The notes under the pieces are model-generated. The model had not been told where the DNA came from and searched no databases. It saw nothing but the letters and a program-made list of their open reading frames with translations. From Pyrenopolyporus hunteri (Eukaryota; Ascomycota; Sordariomycetes; Xylariales; Hypoxylaceae): a stretch of 64,000 nt of DNA. Shown one piece after another: positions 25,754 through 36,221 of the stretch. The first letter of the stretch is position 1, and the number at the start of each line of letters is the position of its first letter. The stretch is from contig CADCXC010000009.1 of NCBI GenBank assembly GCA_902806595.1, positions 2,356,001 to 2,420,000 on the forward strand, written 5' to 3'. A program made the translations under genes and the position numbers.

Positions 25754-26528
25754 GAGTCATGTTGCTTACTCAGCTAGCCGAAGCCAGCCGATTGGCTGAT
25801 CCGACCGGATCGACTTGGTGGTTGATCCAGTTGGACGCTTGTGGTGAATCGGTTTGTAACTGAGCTTTATATGGCACGCACACACTTAGTGGCTGCTATT
25901 GCTGAGATCAAACAATCAAACGCCCACATATCTCGGATATTTGTAAGACTTTCCGAGTCAACATCGCGCGCAACTATAAACTCGACGTTTACGAATCCTT
26001 TTCTTGAAGTGATAGTTTGGATGGTCTTATCTTCTATAGAATTTAATATCGAAAATCGTAAAGTAAATTAACCATACTCTGCGGCCGATGATGATGACGT
26101 TGGGTAGCTGGTCTTTTAATAAGGGGAACCAGAGCAAGTATGCTTTTATTTGAGGTATGCCTCTAAAGTTGAGCTCAATGTCTACTGAGGAACACGTGGA
26201 TATGTAAAGTAAATCGCGACGAACCTCTTCCCCTTACGGATGCGACTTAACTCTAGAAGAACATTTTACGAACCGGGCTTGTGCTTGATGCCTTTGTATC
26301 CCAAATGCGAGTGTAACCCCGCGATCTCAAACCGCCTTGATGATGCCGTAGTTTTGTGGTCCTCACATCTTATGCTCATCCGCGCGTTTCTTATGCCGTG
26401 CCGTAGTCTATCTTAAGGCCATCTAATGCTCCCGCCTAACCACTCTTTCGTAACTAGTAATTCGTCCGTTCATCTATTTCATCAGCTCATCAACCAAGTC
26501 CCTCCATCCCTCCAACCCTTCTCACCAC
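25754..26528. other. Intergenic between tRNA-Asn and metallophosphoesterase
   Basis: No supported gene. A plus-strand frame at 25841-26071 (76 residues) looks moderately protein-like but has no recognisable domain and no clear promoter or splice context. The 3' part near 26500 is the 3' flank of the phosphoesterase gene. Confidence 0.45.
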
Positions 26529-27416
26529 TCACCCCCACCGCCGCCACCTCATCTGCGCCTCGCCCCCCTCCGGCGGCGCGGGGCCGGGCAGGATCTCGCG
26601 CAGCAGGTCATTGATATCCTTCCCGGCAGCATGGACGTCGCCCCACTGCTTCGGGTAGCCCAAGCTGCACTCCTCGAATCTCACGCCGTCCTTCCAGTCC
26701 GTCCGGGGGACGTGCAAGTGCCCGGAGACGACCACGCTCGCGCCGAACCGCGCGTGCCAGTCCTCCGTCATCTTCGTCCCGCACCAGAGGCTGAACCGCG
26801 GCACGCGCGGGATGAACACCAGGTCCTCGCGCAGCGGCCAGTGGTTCGCGACGACCAGCTTGGCGCCGGGGTTCCGCGCCGCGGCGTCCCGCAGGCGCGC
26901 CTCGAACTTGGCGACGAGCGCCCGGCACCACTCGTCGCGCGTCGCGTACGGGTCCGGGTGCAGCAGGAACTCGTCGGTGGCCACGGTGTCGGCCTCCTCG
27001 GCCCAGCGCAAGGCGCCCTCGCGCGTGACGTCGGCGGGGCGGAAGCTGTAGTCGTAAAGGGTGAAAACGGGCGCGACGATGGCGGGGCCGCCGTCGCCTT
27101 CCCAGAGCACGAAGTCGTCCTCGGGGGTGTGCACGCCGTGGCGGCGGGCGAGGTCGACGCAGTGGTCGTACTTGGCCTGGCCGCGGAGGTTGGCGTGGTG
27201 CGCGGGCAGCGAGTACAGCTCGTGGTTGCCGGGGCACCAGAAGACGTCCTTGAAGTTGCGCTTGGCGGCGCCGAAGGCCAGCTCGAGGTGTTCCGCCGTT
27301 TCCCCCACGTCGCCGCACAGGATCAGCCCGTCGTCAGGGTGCGGCTTGAGCTGCTCGAGCGCCTTCCGGTTGAACTCGTAGCTGAGGTGGAGATCTCCGA
27401 TGGCGTACAGCTTCAT
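26529..27416 (-). CDS. Calcineurin-like metallophosphoesterase
   Basis: Predicted dinuclear-metal phosphoesterase of 295 residues, single exon, cytosolic (no signal or membrane segment). Metal-binding signatures appear in the canonical order: GDLH (D8, H10), GDVGE (D36), GNHE (N64, H65), VVANHWPL (H192) and GHLH (H233, H235). The substrate is unknown; family members act on protein phosphates, nucleotides or other phosphodiesters. I start at the Met at 27416 (MKLYAIGDLH), because the family motif begins only 7 residues later. The frame stays open upstream to 27605, but that extension runs through a TACCTAGGTAGG array and reads as non-natural protein. The gene is strikingly GC-rich, above all at third codon positions, compared with its flanks. 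The C-terminus after about residue 270 is a Pro/Gly/Trp/Arg tail of unclear value. Confidence 0.92.
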   Translation of the reverse strand: MKLYAIGDLHLSYEFNRKALEQLKPHPDDGLILCGDVGETAEHLELAFGAAKRNFKDVFWCPGNHELYSLPAHHANLRGQAKYDHCVDLARRHGVHTPEDDFVLWEGDGGPAIVAPVFTLYDYSFRPADVTREGALRWAEEADTVATDEFLLHPDPYATRDEWCRALVAKFEARLRDAAARNPGAKLVVANHWPLREDLVFIPRVPRFSLWCGTKMTEDWHARFGASVVVSGHLHVPRTDWKDGVRFEECSLGYPKQWGDVHAAGKDINDLLREILPGPAPPEGGEAQMRWRRWG

Positions 27417-27470
27417 GGTCGGCCTATGCAGATGAGAATGACGGATTGACGGATGGACGTTACATAGGCA

Positions 27471-27499
27471 GGTACCTAGGTAGGTAGGTAGGTAGGTAT
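27471..27499. repeat. TACCTAGGTA palindrome fused to TAGG array upstream of the phosphoesterase
   Basis: GGTACCTAGG followed by four to five TAGG units, then ATT repeats. It lies 55-85 nt upstream of the chosen start codon, so probably in the promoter or 5' UTR. It is the same family as the palindromes scattered over 1-27 kb. Confidence 0.85.
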
Positions 27500-27935
27500 T
27501 ATTATTATGGATGTCAAAATAACCAATCATGTTGTTGCTTACTAGTTGTGGCGCATCGCATTTTTCGTTGCTGTTGGGAGTTGCTTCAATACGCCGAGTT
27601 TCCAAACAGCCCTCCTTTTGAATATAAACTCCTTAACTGCATTATCCTGATACATTTCGCCGCCCAGCCGTGCTCCTCCTTTCTTCATATCCTCTTATAT
27701 TTGCATATAAACTCATGTAATTAGATATTAGGGCGGTCTAGATTTTCGCTCTCTCACAACGTTCTCACAAATAGCCCTTAACTACCTACCTAAGTAAACA
27801 CAATTTTCGGCGATGTTACATGTAGGATTGAAAACTATCTACCTACCTAGGTATGTACTTCTAATTGTAGGAATATAAGCTGTCACAGTCTCTATCTCCC
27901 CTTTGGAATTTTAGCTTCTCTGTTTGCGCCGCTCT

Positions 27936-28718
27936 TTAGTCTTGCTTCGTCGCTTTCGAACCTTTGCGGCCGGACTTACTGCTCAACCCTGCATCTTCTA
28001 ATTCCACGTCTGCTGGCCTGACCTTCTTTTCCATGTGCGCCCCATGCTGTTCCTTCTGCTCTGAACCATCTGGACCGGCAGGCTTAACTTTGGGTTCCTT
28101 TTGCGAATTATGCTCGCCGTCAGAGGAGCCCATTTCGACCACGTAATCTCCCGTGTTGGTCACGCTGCCTCGCGGGCCCTCTTTCTTGATGCTAGCGTAT
28201 GGTTGAACCTTGGACATCATATGAGATGAATGGCCTTGCGAATGATCCCATTCGTGTTCTTCCTCCGACTCGCCGTCAACCGAGGAGGCTTCCGCTTCTT
28301 CTAACACAGTCTGGCTTATGACGCATTCACGCTCAAGATAGACCTCGTGGGGCAACGAGGGATGCTGGTGAGCGAGCCCAGCTCCTGGCGGCCCTATCGG
28401 CCCAATGTCTTTAAGTTCTATCCGGCGAGTTTCGTCTTGATCGCTATCGTGGCTACGTTTGCTCCTCATGCTCCTTTTACTTACCTTGCGAACAATTTCG
28501 CCAATCATTTCCGCGCCCTGCTGAATATCACCTATGAATTCATTGCCGCGTCGTTCAATCTCGACCCGCGCCAAGTCAACTGTCTGTCGGTTCAGGTGGA
28601 CGTCTTCGTCGATGAGTCGGTTTTTCTTGCGGATCTCGCTCCATCGGGTCAAAGAACCCAGCTCAAGAATGTTCATACGCCGGAATTTCTCTGAAGGGTT
28701 ACCGAGGATGACGGGCCT
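27936..28718 (-). pseudogene. C-terminal tail of the MFS-type protein, cut off by an in-frame TAG
   Basis: This segment continues the MFS frame directly after the TAG at 28719-28721, without any frame change. It reads RPVILGNPSEKFRRMNILEL and then 240 more residues to a stop at 27936. The reading is clearly protein. The first 40 residues (through TRWSEIRKKNRLID) look like the conserved C-terminal motif of the same MFS family, and the rest is disordered and acidic. It carries three KV(Q/K/R)P motifs (near 28197, 28083 and 28014) like those in the N-terminal tail of the upstream part, so both belong to one ancestral gene. I see no GT-AG intron that would remove the stop. Options: a recent nonsense mutation (TGG or CAG to TAG), stop-codon readthrough, or a sequencing error. 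An independent start at the Met at 28676 is less likely. Confidence 0.7.
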
Positions 28719-31700
28719 CTAGCCTAAGTCTTCTTCGGGAATCTCGAAAGAATCTCCTAGGCCGTTCGCTCTGGCAGCAGCTATTGCGGAGGCGCGACGG
28801 CGAAGGCTGTCGCGACGCTCTTCCGTCCATCTTTCCATCTCGAAACTCTTCGAATTGGGAATAATTTGCACTCTCCAAAATCGTGCGAGGACAGCTAGGA
28901 GTAGAAGAGAGTGTATGAACAAGGCGGAGGCGACAACTCCTGTCGCGGCTCTCTGTCCTAGACTCCGCGTAACTGCGCCGCCGACGCCGGTCGCTCCCGC
29001 AGCGAGGATGAAGCCTATGCTATGAATAATATTCCATCCAGCAGTGACTCGAGGGAATGACGAGTAATTTGTCCGCTTGACACCGTCTTTCCCTGATCTG
29101 GATCGACCCGTCATGCCTGGCTGAAAGTCGGAGCAGTCCCATGCCTCCATCAGTATGCCATTGCATTCGGCTATGGCGAGGCAAGTCAAGAATCCAATCA
29201 TAGCGGCAAATATGCAGGGGAAACCGAGGTGAACGGGCGGCCCGGAAGAGACGATAGTGTATAGGATGCCGGCGATCGGCAGCACGATGATGAAGATCGC
29301 TCTTCGAACAAGGTGCGAGGTCCACGTCATTGTTTTATCGAAGGTCATGTCGTTCGTCAACGGGCCCGTTGAGCGCGACCGGGAGAATATATTCGCCTTT
29401 TGGAATGGCACCGCCGCAAGCGCGCCGATAGCGACGGATGATACCGCCGCGCCCACGTACGGGGACCGGTAATGGTAGTGTCTGGAAGATAAAGCACCTA
29501 GAAGCTAAAAGCTGTTAGTGGAGGATGTAATCTCGCGAGGTGCGAGATCAACTTACCACGATGATCAAGACAACTTGAGCATATAGCCATGCAGAATATG
29601 CCGCCATCACGACGAAGCCAGGCTGACGGAGCATCTCAAGAGAAAGGGCCACTCCGTGATACATTTCCTGACCCCACCATCTGGGTCCATCCTTCACCCG
29701 ATGCATCATGATCTCGCCCCGAGCTACTCTTCGGGATACCCTCGAGCCGGTCCTGACCTCCGCTACGGAACGTCGCCAGGCCGAACGCCGGACCTCGGGG
29801 CACAAAACATTTAGGAGCAGTACAGCTGCGATTAGTATGATGCTGATGTAGAGTCCCCACGACGGGTGTAAAGTGTCGATGACTACAGCACCAATAAGAA
29901 ACCCGACCCCTAATGAGCCGATAAAGCACCACGTCCAAATTCCGAGCCAGACGCCGAGACCACCACCGTGCCGCCTTACGTCAGAGTGATCGACGACTTC
30001 CTGGTGTGGGTTGCTGCTCATCAGAGATGCGCCGAAGAGGTCGGTCAGAATTGAATGAAAATTCATGCTGGCAAATCCCAAAGCACAGCCTATGATCGCC
30101 CTGGGGAAAAGTAAAGCCCATCTCCAAACACTGGTGTACGGAGATCTAGGAACGCTGACCGCGATGGCTTGAGGGAAAAGGAGCGGCATCGCCACACATA
30201 GACTGCATACGATGTACGGCTTCCGGCCGTGCAGTAGTGGTAAGGGCCAACAGAAGAACGTGGTGAGGGCCATTCCAAGATATAACCCGACATTGCCGAT
30301 AATCGAATAATGGTGGAAGTCTGCAATATAGTATTGGATCGACGGGACCAAGCCCGCGTAGATTCCTACCAAGACTCCGATCAAGGCAGTGCTGATACAG
30401 GCAACGGAAGCGACAAATCTTTTGCGAATAGGCGACCAGTCGCGAGCGATAATAGGCTGTCGCTTCACGGACTTGGTAAGACTAAATCGCTGTCCATCCC
30501 TGATGCTAACGTGGGACCTTCTTCGGAGGTTCACATTGCGCAATTCGTGAATTCGCTTAGGCGGCGCAGCTTTTTGAGATGCATCTATCGTCGCAGTCGG
30601 GACGTCAGCGTTGTTACGCGCCGACACTCCGACGGCTAAACCCTCCTTTCCTTGTTCTTCACCGTTATTGTATTGAGTGGAAAAGTCTATTACATCGTCA
30701 GATGTCCCGTCGTTTAAGCTACAGACATCCACGTCTTTGTGGCTATTCTGGGGAAACGTATTGTTTCGACAACGAAGTTGGACCTCTGCTTCTACCGAAA
30801 CTTCGTGGAGGTTCTTGGAACTGTCTCGAGAAGTAATTGGTGGCTGATGAAAAGCACGAATATACTCTCTAACTTCCTCACCATTGGGTACGTCTTTGGT
30901 ATGAAGCTCTATTACTTCTAGGGGGTTATCTTTGTTGTATTCCTGAGGAACTGGAGATGAGTAGTGTCTCCTGGGTTGGTTGTCTGAAAGGGGCATGGGC
31001 AGGACACATTCATCGTCGGGAGAGTGACGAGGTATGCCACGACTTGCTGTGCGTTTCCGCTTCCGGAGACCACGAACCTTCGATCTTCCTTCGAAATGTG
31101 ACGATCGCGTGATATTGCCACTGTAAATATCCGGTCTTATTTCCCTGTGCCGTTTCCCTGATTTCGCGGGCGAGACCTCAGAGCTGGTGATCAAGTCTCC
31201 GATGGTACCTACGAAGACATTCGGCGGTTCGCCTGAACTTACTTTAAAGTCCTCGACGACGCCGAACGGACTGTGCGATACTTGGTCCGCTTCGCGCCAA
31301 GAAGAGCGGGGGTTTCCGTCCTCACTAAATCCGCAATGATCATGCTTGCTAACGTCATTGGCGAGCAAAAGCGCTTCACTAAGCAGTCGCTCCAGTTTAT
31401 GCATGGCCGTGTCCATTGCTCCGGCGTCTTCGATGGTTTGTCCCGAAAATGTTGTCACCCTAGAGGTCATCGCTTTGACTTCGTCGTTGGGGTAGTCGTC
31501 GTGGTCCTCATGACGAGGATGGGATTTGTCCGGTAGTTTGGTAAGACTTGGGTTGCTCGGCTCCGGATATCCGAGGAATTGACGAAGCCATGTGGTAGCA
31601 CGCCTAGGGTCAATTTTCTCAGTTAATGTGCTCTCCTCAACTTTACCCCTATCGTTCTTAACAAGATGTGGATAGGAGGTTGGGGAAACTGAAGATGTTG

Positions 31701-33069
31701 GTATTTCCCTTTCGCCATCGTTTTCTCGCGTGGCGAACATTTCCTGCAGGAAATTAGCACTAAATGGTTTCCCAAATGATATCGCGCTCCCATTGTCATG
31801 GTGGACATTCTGTTGGTCATCAATAGACTTTGTAGGTTTCGCGGCGGTTTTGCGGGTGACGTCGAAGCTTTTCTGAGACGCCGAATATTGGCTGGCACTT
31901 AATGAAGGCCGATTATCGGCATAGGATATAGAGACGGACTTATCCCTTGGTCTACAGATGGAGGGGAAACGTGGCTCAAGATCATCTCGGGTAGTCGAAT
32001 GGCCTACGAGCTCGTCGACTACATCGGCGGTCTCATCCCCCTTACTCCCAAATATTGGTAAAAACCCCCAATACGAAGCTGCTTTCGAGGGATGCTCCTC
32101 GCTCTGGGCTTGTTCCTCAGCAGCTAATCTAGGGATTGAGTTTTCTTCTGTCTTAAATGAGACGGATGACGACTCATGATAAGGCTGCACCTTCGGGACC
32201 CAGATATGGCCTTCGTGAACGTTGCTTCGGGGCATATCTTGCTCAGAACCTTGAATAGATGTGTGGTCTGAGGATGGACGGACTTTGCCCGCGAGGCTAT
32301 GGCCATGGTGGGGGTGTTCTAAAACATAGGGCTTTGGTGTGGTTTCTGCATGGATAGGAGTATTGCTGCGGTGGATGATTATTTTCTGACCAGCTTCTCC
32401 AGAAGCGGGCTGGACCTTTGAGATTCCAGGATGGCCGTTGTGTATTTCATTACTGACGAGTAATCCGGTGGCTGGGCGGACTTTGACGGCAGAGCTGTGG
32501 TTTTTATGGATATGAGCGGAAACGTCCACTATATCTTCACATACGTCCCCCCCTGAAAGGACACGGCGCGTTCGCCCAGTCAATCTGGTGTTCGGAGGCC
32601 CAACAAGGGAAAGCTTGCCTGGAGGGGTCCTGATCGGTGAGTCGCGCTCGACAGCAAGCCCAGCGTCGCAGAAATCAGCACCAACGACTAGACCGGGGTG
32701 GTGGATCTCCGCATGGGTGCCCGGTGGGTGTATTGTAGGATCAAGGCACACTACTCCGGGTCGTCTGGTTTCGTCAGCGGCAGGAGTTCCTTGAGTCCGA
32801 CTGGTAAGATCAGCCTTTGATGACTCCCTGATTGGAATCGATATACTTGAGAATCTGTGCCTCATGGAAATATTCCTCCCTGTCGGCTCCAAAAGCCCCA
32901 GAGTCAGAATTGGGGGTATTGGCTCGTCCATTATCGGCTGGTCCGTTGTAGTGTCCGATTTCAATAACCCATGACGGTTTAACCCCCTCGACCCTGTGGA
33001 ATGGATGGATACCGGGCGATTCCGTGTACCTTTTAATGAGGGGCTTGAATTACTCGGTCGCAGACTCAT
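28719..33069 (-). CDS. Large MFS-type membrane transporter with long disordered N-terminus
   Basis: Predicted plasma-membrane transporter of the major facilitator type, substrate unknown. Two exons: 33069-29557 and 29504-28719. The 52-nt intron has GTAAGT, branch CACTAAC and TTTTAG. Residues 1-880 are polar, Ser/Pro/His-rich and disordered, with four H-x-x-H...KV(R/Q)P motifs (about 32170-32520). The membrane core begins near residue 882 (RKRFVASVACISTALIGVLV). It has hydrophobic segments and a motif-A-like LLHGRKPY loop between early helices. A long basic loop separates the halves, and four or more further helices lie in exon 2, for about 12 in all. I start at the Met at 33069 (MSLRPSNSSPSLKG); the frame opens 33 nt earlier only with a GTG. 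The exon 2 reading ends at a TAG that splits off a conserved tail, described separately. Polyamine or drug/H+ antiporter relatives are possible, not proven. Confidence 0.85.
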
Positions 33070-34300
33070 CTTTAATCTAGGACCCGTGGCGATCTCCCGC
33101 ACGGTAACGACGCGGGATATGGAGTGGGGATTGACTTTCTAAGGGGCTCCGGTAGAAAATATCCGCGATCGGCAATCGAAGAGACGGAGACGGAAACGGA
33201 GGAAGACTCCCGCACTCGTGATTAAAACTGATGCAGCTACCAGCTGGGCTTTCGGAGAGAGTAAGAAGACGAGAAACCCCCAATGGGAGATCGTGTTTTG
33301 CTCCGATTGAGAGTGCTGATCAGTCCACATCTACTTGCTGCGATTGATGCGACCGTCAGTGGGCTTCTTGATGCCGGAAGAGCTAATAGACGGCAAAAAT
33401 GCTATAGAGCCCTCGATACAGGAATGTAAATGGGCCGTAGGTTGTTTTCGGAGCATGGAAACTAGGGCATGCTCCGAAAAGGTAGAGTTAAGATACAAGG
33501 TGACTAGTTGCTGGCATATATGACTATCTATATAAATAATAGTGGCGATATTTAGGGGTCTAAGGGTTGAAATCAGAGGTTATCGTTTTTAAGCGAAGGT
33601 TTTGATGAATGAGATTGGATTCGACGAGTCGATTTGACGTTGGTATCTGTTAAAAGGTCCTTAGGTATCAGGGGTGTGTCGCTCACCCCTTTCCCCCAGA
33701 TACTTAGGTGCCTTCCCACCAACAGTACCAAGGAATCAGACTATGGGTACTAGGTACATATGTAGGTAGGTAGGTAGGTAGGTACCTATTTACCCGTCTA
33801 GTATTCCTTTTGATTCTCGACATGGAAGCTTCGTGCTGTAGAAGCTACTCGCTGGCGGAAGGCGTGACTCTTATCGCCCTCTTTACGCTGAATCGTGGGA
33901 GGAACGTTAGGTCGGTACGTTGTAGGCCCCATAACAGGTACCTAGATACCTAGTTCAAGACATTACAGCAAAATACACGACCTTAGCACTCAACTAATTC
34001 AAATAAATAATATAAGAGCAAAATACAAGAATATTATCAAGTTTGAGGAATATTTGGTTGTTTGCCTTTTCTTGCTGAAGGTAACGACTGTATCCGTCCT
34101 AGGTGATTCTTTCCCCCCTGCCCTTCATGGATGAATACCATCCATGCCCTCCTTTCCTCCTTTTAATCTTAGGGGTCACTGCGAAGCTATACGTACGCGT
34201 TGGTGTCCTAAGGACCAAAACACCCGACGCTGTTTTATAGCGTCGGAGTTGGGGTTGGTGGGGGTGATCCAGGAGCTATATTCAAGTTTAGCAACGGATT
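33070..34300. other. Intergenic, with a TAGG array
   Basis: No gene. 33070 to about 33330 is probably the 5' UTR and promoter of the MFS-type gene. A TAGG microsatellite with flanking GGTACC lies at about 33766-33788, and a degenerate TACCTAGATACCTAG at 33936-33951. The part next to 34300 is the 3' flank of the secreted repeat protein gene. Confidence 0.6.
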
Positions 34301-35084
34301 CTATATGTAGATTGGGGGGGCAACGAAGGAGAACTGACTGCTGCTGGTGGGACGTCCGGTGGGGCGGGGACGACTGGTAGGTCGGCCCGTAGGGCGCGGC
34401 CTACTCGTAGGGAGAGGTCGACTAGTGGGAACAGGACGGCCGGTGGGGTGGGGCCTACTAGTAGGACGTGGACGACCGGTAGGGTGAGGCCTGCTGGTGG
34501 GACGAGGGCGGCCAGTAGGTTGAGGGCGACCGGTAGGGTGAGGACGGCCTGTTGGGCGAGGACGGCCTGTCGGGCGAGGGAAATCTGGTATTCAGCCAAA
34601 TGAGATCATTTCCTCGTATGAATTTCATATATAGGTGGCTTACCGCCTGGGCCGCCTGGGGTACCAGTTGGCTTGGGAACTGTTTCGACGAGGTCAGCGT
34701 TGGGCTGCTTATGCTATTAGTGTCTTATGGAACATACAGCCGGGGACTATTGCCCGTGTTAGCTCGCGTATATCATACCAAATGAACGGTAACTCTTACA
34801 GTCAGTGCCGGTTGGCGGCGGGAATGGTCGGGAGGTAGGCAAGCCGGTGGGATGCGGACGAGCTAGATGATACACGTTAACTGAATTGTTTAGTTGACTA
34901 CGCGGAATAGAGTACACACTCGTCGCTCCTTCAGCAGAGACTAGGTTGATAGATATGTTAGCTATTCAATCGTTGGAAGTCTTTCCTCATATAACTTACG
35001 CTCGTTTTCAAGTCCGGGTTCGACCTGGTTGACAGGCACTGCAACGGCAAGGCCGAGAAGCAGAAGAGCGATAATTCCCTTCAT
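34301..35084 (-). CDS. Small secreted protein with RPxPT(G/S) hexapeptide repeats
   Basis: Four exons are inferred: 35084-35000, 34940-34800, 34679-34644 and 34584-34301, giving 181 residues. Introns start GTAAGT, GTAAGA and GTAAGC and end TAG, CAG and CAG; the 120-nt middle intron has nearer acceptors, but these lead to stops. Residues 1-16 (MKGIIALLLLGLAVAV) form a clear signal peptide with no other membrane segment, so the protein is probably secreted or wall-bound. Residues 17-75 are non-repetitive, with an N-N-S glycosylation sequon. Exons 3 and 4 both begin with a DFP(K/R)PTG reading across the joint, which supports the splicing. Exon 4 then encodes about 12 in-frame copies of R-P-x-P-T-(G/S), with x = R, H, Q, V or L. 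The protein is strongly basic, with Thr next to Pro suited to O-mannosylation. Codons for the repeated residues vary. No homolog is recognised; a wall protein or effector is conceivable. Confidence 0.8.
34316..34581 (-). repeat. 18-bp coding tandem repeat (RPxPTG/S)
   Basis: Diverged 18-bp units in frame inside exon 4 of the secreted protein. Arg is encoded by CGT, CGC, CGA and AGG, and Thr by ACA, ACC, ACT and ACG, while the peptide period stays at six. Two units are shortened to RPTS. Confidence 0.85.
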
Positions 35085-36221
35085 ATTGAATATCGTAAGA
35101 GGACCGAATAGAACTCAATTATAACTTAACCTGATTCTTGATTTAAAAGATTGGGAGCCGTTGGGGCATATATATATACACGTTCTGGCCCGAAAGAGAG
35201 ACGTCTTGTCGACAACATCGTGCCATGTCGACTCATTCCTAAACTACTTGTTCAGGGGGTGAAGCTCTTCGGCAGATTATCCTGGGTTGCAGACGAGCTT
35301 TTTCACGTATACTCCTCACGACTACAACTGTAGATCTGCTACTAGCATATTACGCGATGCTAGAAGTTGGTATAGTGTAAAGGTTGGTTAAGCAATATTG
35401 GGCACATCGGAACAAGCTTTGCCAAGGCCCAAAGAGCATGGCGACATGGCGTCGTCCAAGTTCCAGACCGTTGGCCTAGTCGATTGGTGGAATAAACCTG
35501 CTACGCCTTCAGCCTGCTACCCCCGACGCGTACTCTGCCCGAAGCTTCAGATAATTTAGATCGACGTATGTAATCTATCTATTGAATTAACCGCCATTAA
35601 TTCCGCACTTCGATACTACGTTGTACGCGTCACTTTAAAAGTTCGCAGATCCTCTATAAGTGTGATGCCATCCGTCCTTGTCTTGTTCGCAATAGCAAGC
35701 ACATGCAGAGAACCTATTGAATCATAGAATGCTTCCATGATGTTCTTGAGAGCGGCCGTGGCTGACGCAACGGGAGTCATATATTTATCCGTTTATCCCG
35801 TGTCCCGTTCCTGGGAAAGTATTTGAGATGCGGACGGAGCTGTCACTTTCGAGAAGCCGTGATGTTATTTGATGGGGATATGGAATGGAATCGTGAAGCT
35901 GTTAATGGAAAGGGGGCGCACATCAACTAACACGCCACTTGCAATACTCGAATGGACGCGGGCATACGAGGCCGATGGGATGAATGTGCTTATTAAATTT
36001 CGCATCCATCGTGGCAGGCTGTGATGACAGGATGAAGGGCCAGACGAAAACGTTTCCGGACTGATGCAGATAGCTTTTAAGCCGAGAGGACTGAGAGGCG
36101 TCGGTCTCATAAATAATCGTGTTGGAGTCTAATAATTTTTCCATGTGGGAGCGTCGCTGAGGACGTATTAACAACATGGGGAGATCTGTGATCTGTTTTA
36201 GAAAAGGCCGAGCCGGATGCT
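35085..36221. other. Intergenic, nothing firm
   Basis: The part next to 35085 is the promoter of the secreted protein gene. A minus-strand open frame at 35923-36177 (84 residues) has some protein-like stretches (LLDSNTIIYETDASQSSRLK). It may be a further remnant of the decayed gene at 36222-36836, but it is in another frame and I cannot join it. Confidence 0.45.

Noticed and set aside
25841..26071. 76-residue plus-strand frame next to tRNA-Asn
   Set aside because: Partly protein-like, but no domain, partner exon or transposon sign that would justify calling it.
26608..27449. Long open frames on both strands over the phosphoesterase (Arg/Pro-rich and Val/Leu/Glu-rich)
   Set aside because: Shadows of a GC-rich gene whose biased third positions leave few stops in the other frames.
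27417..27605. 63-residue N-terminal extension of the metallophosphoesterase
   Set aside because: It reads through the TACCTAGGTAGG array and is not family-like; the motif GDLH starts 7 residues after the chosen Met.
33070..33102. Upstream start of the MFS-type gene
   Set aside because: Begins with GTG; a good ATG follows at 33069.
34288..34599. 103-residue minus-strand frame rich in Leu/Val/Pro
   Set aside because: It is the wrong frame of the RPxPT(G/S) repeat exon. The other frame joins to a signal-peptide exon and gives a regular hexapeptide repeat.
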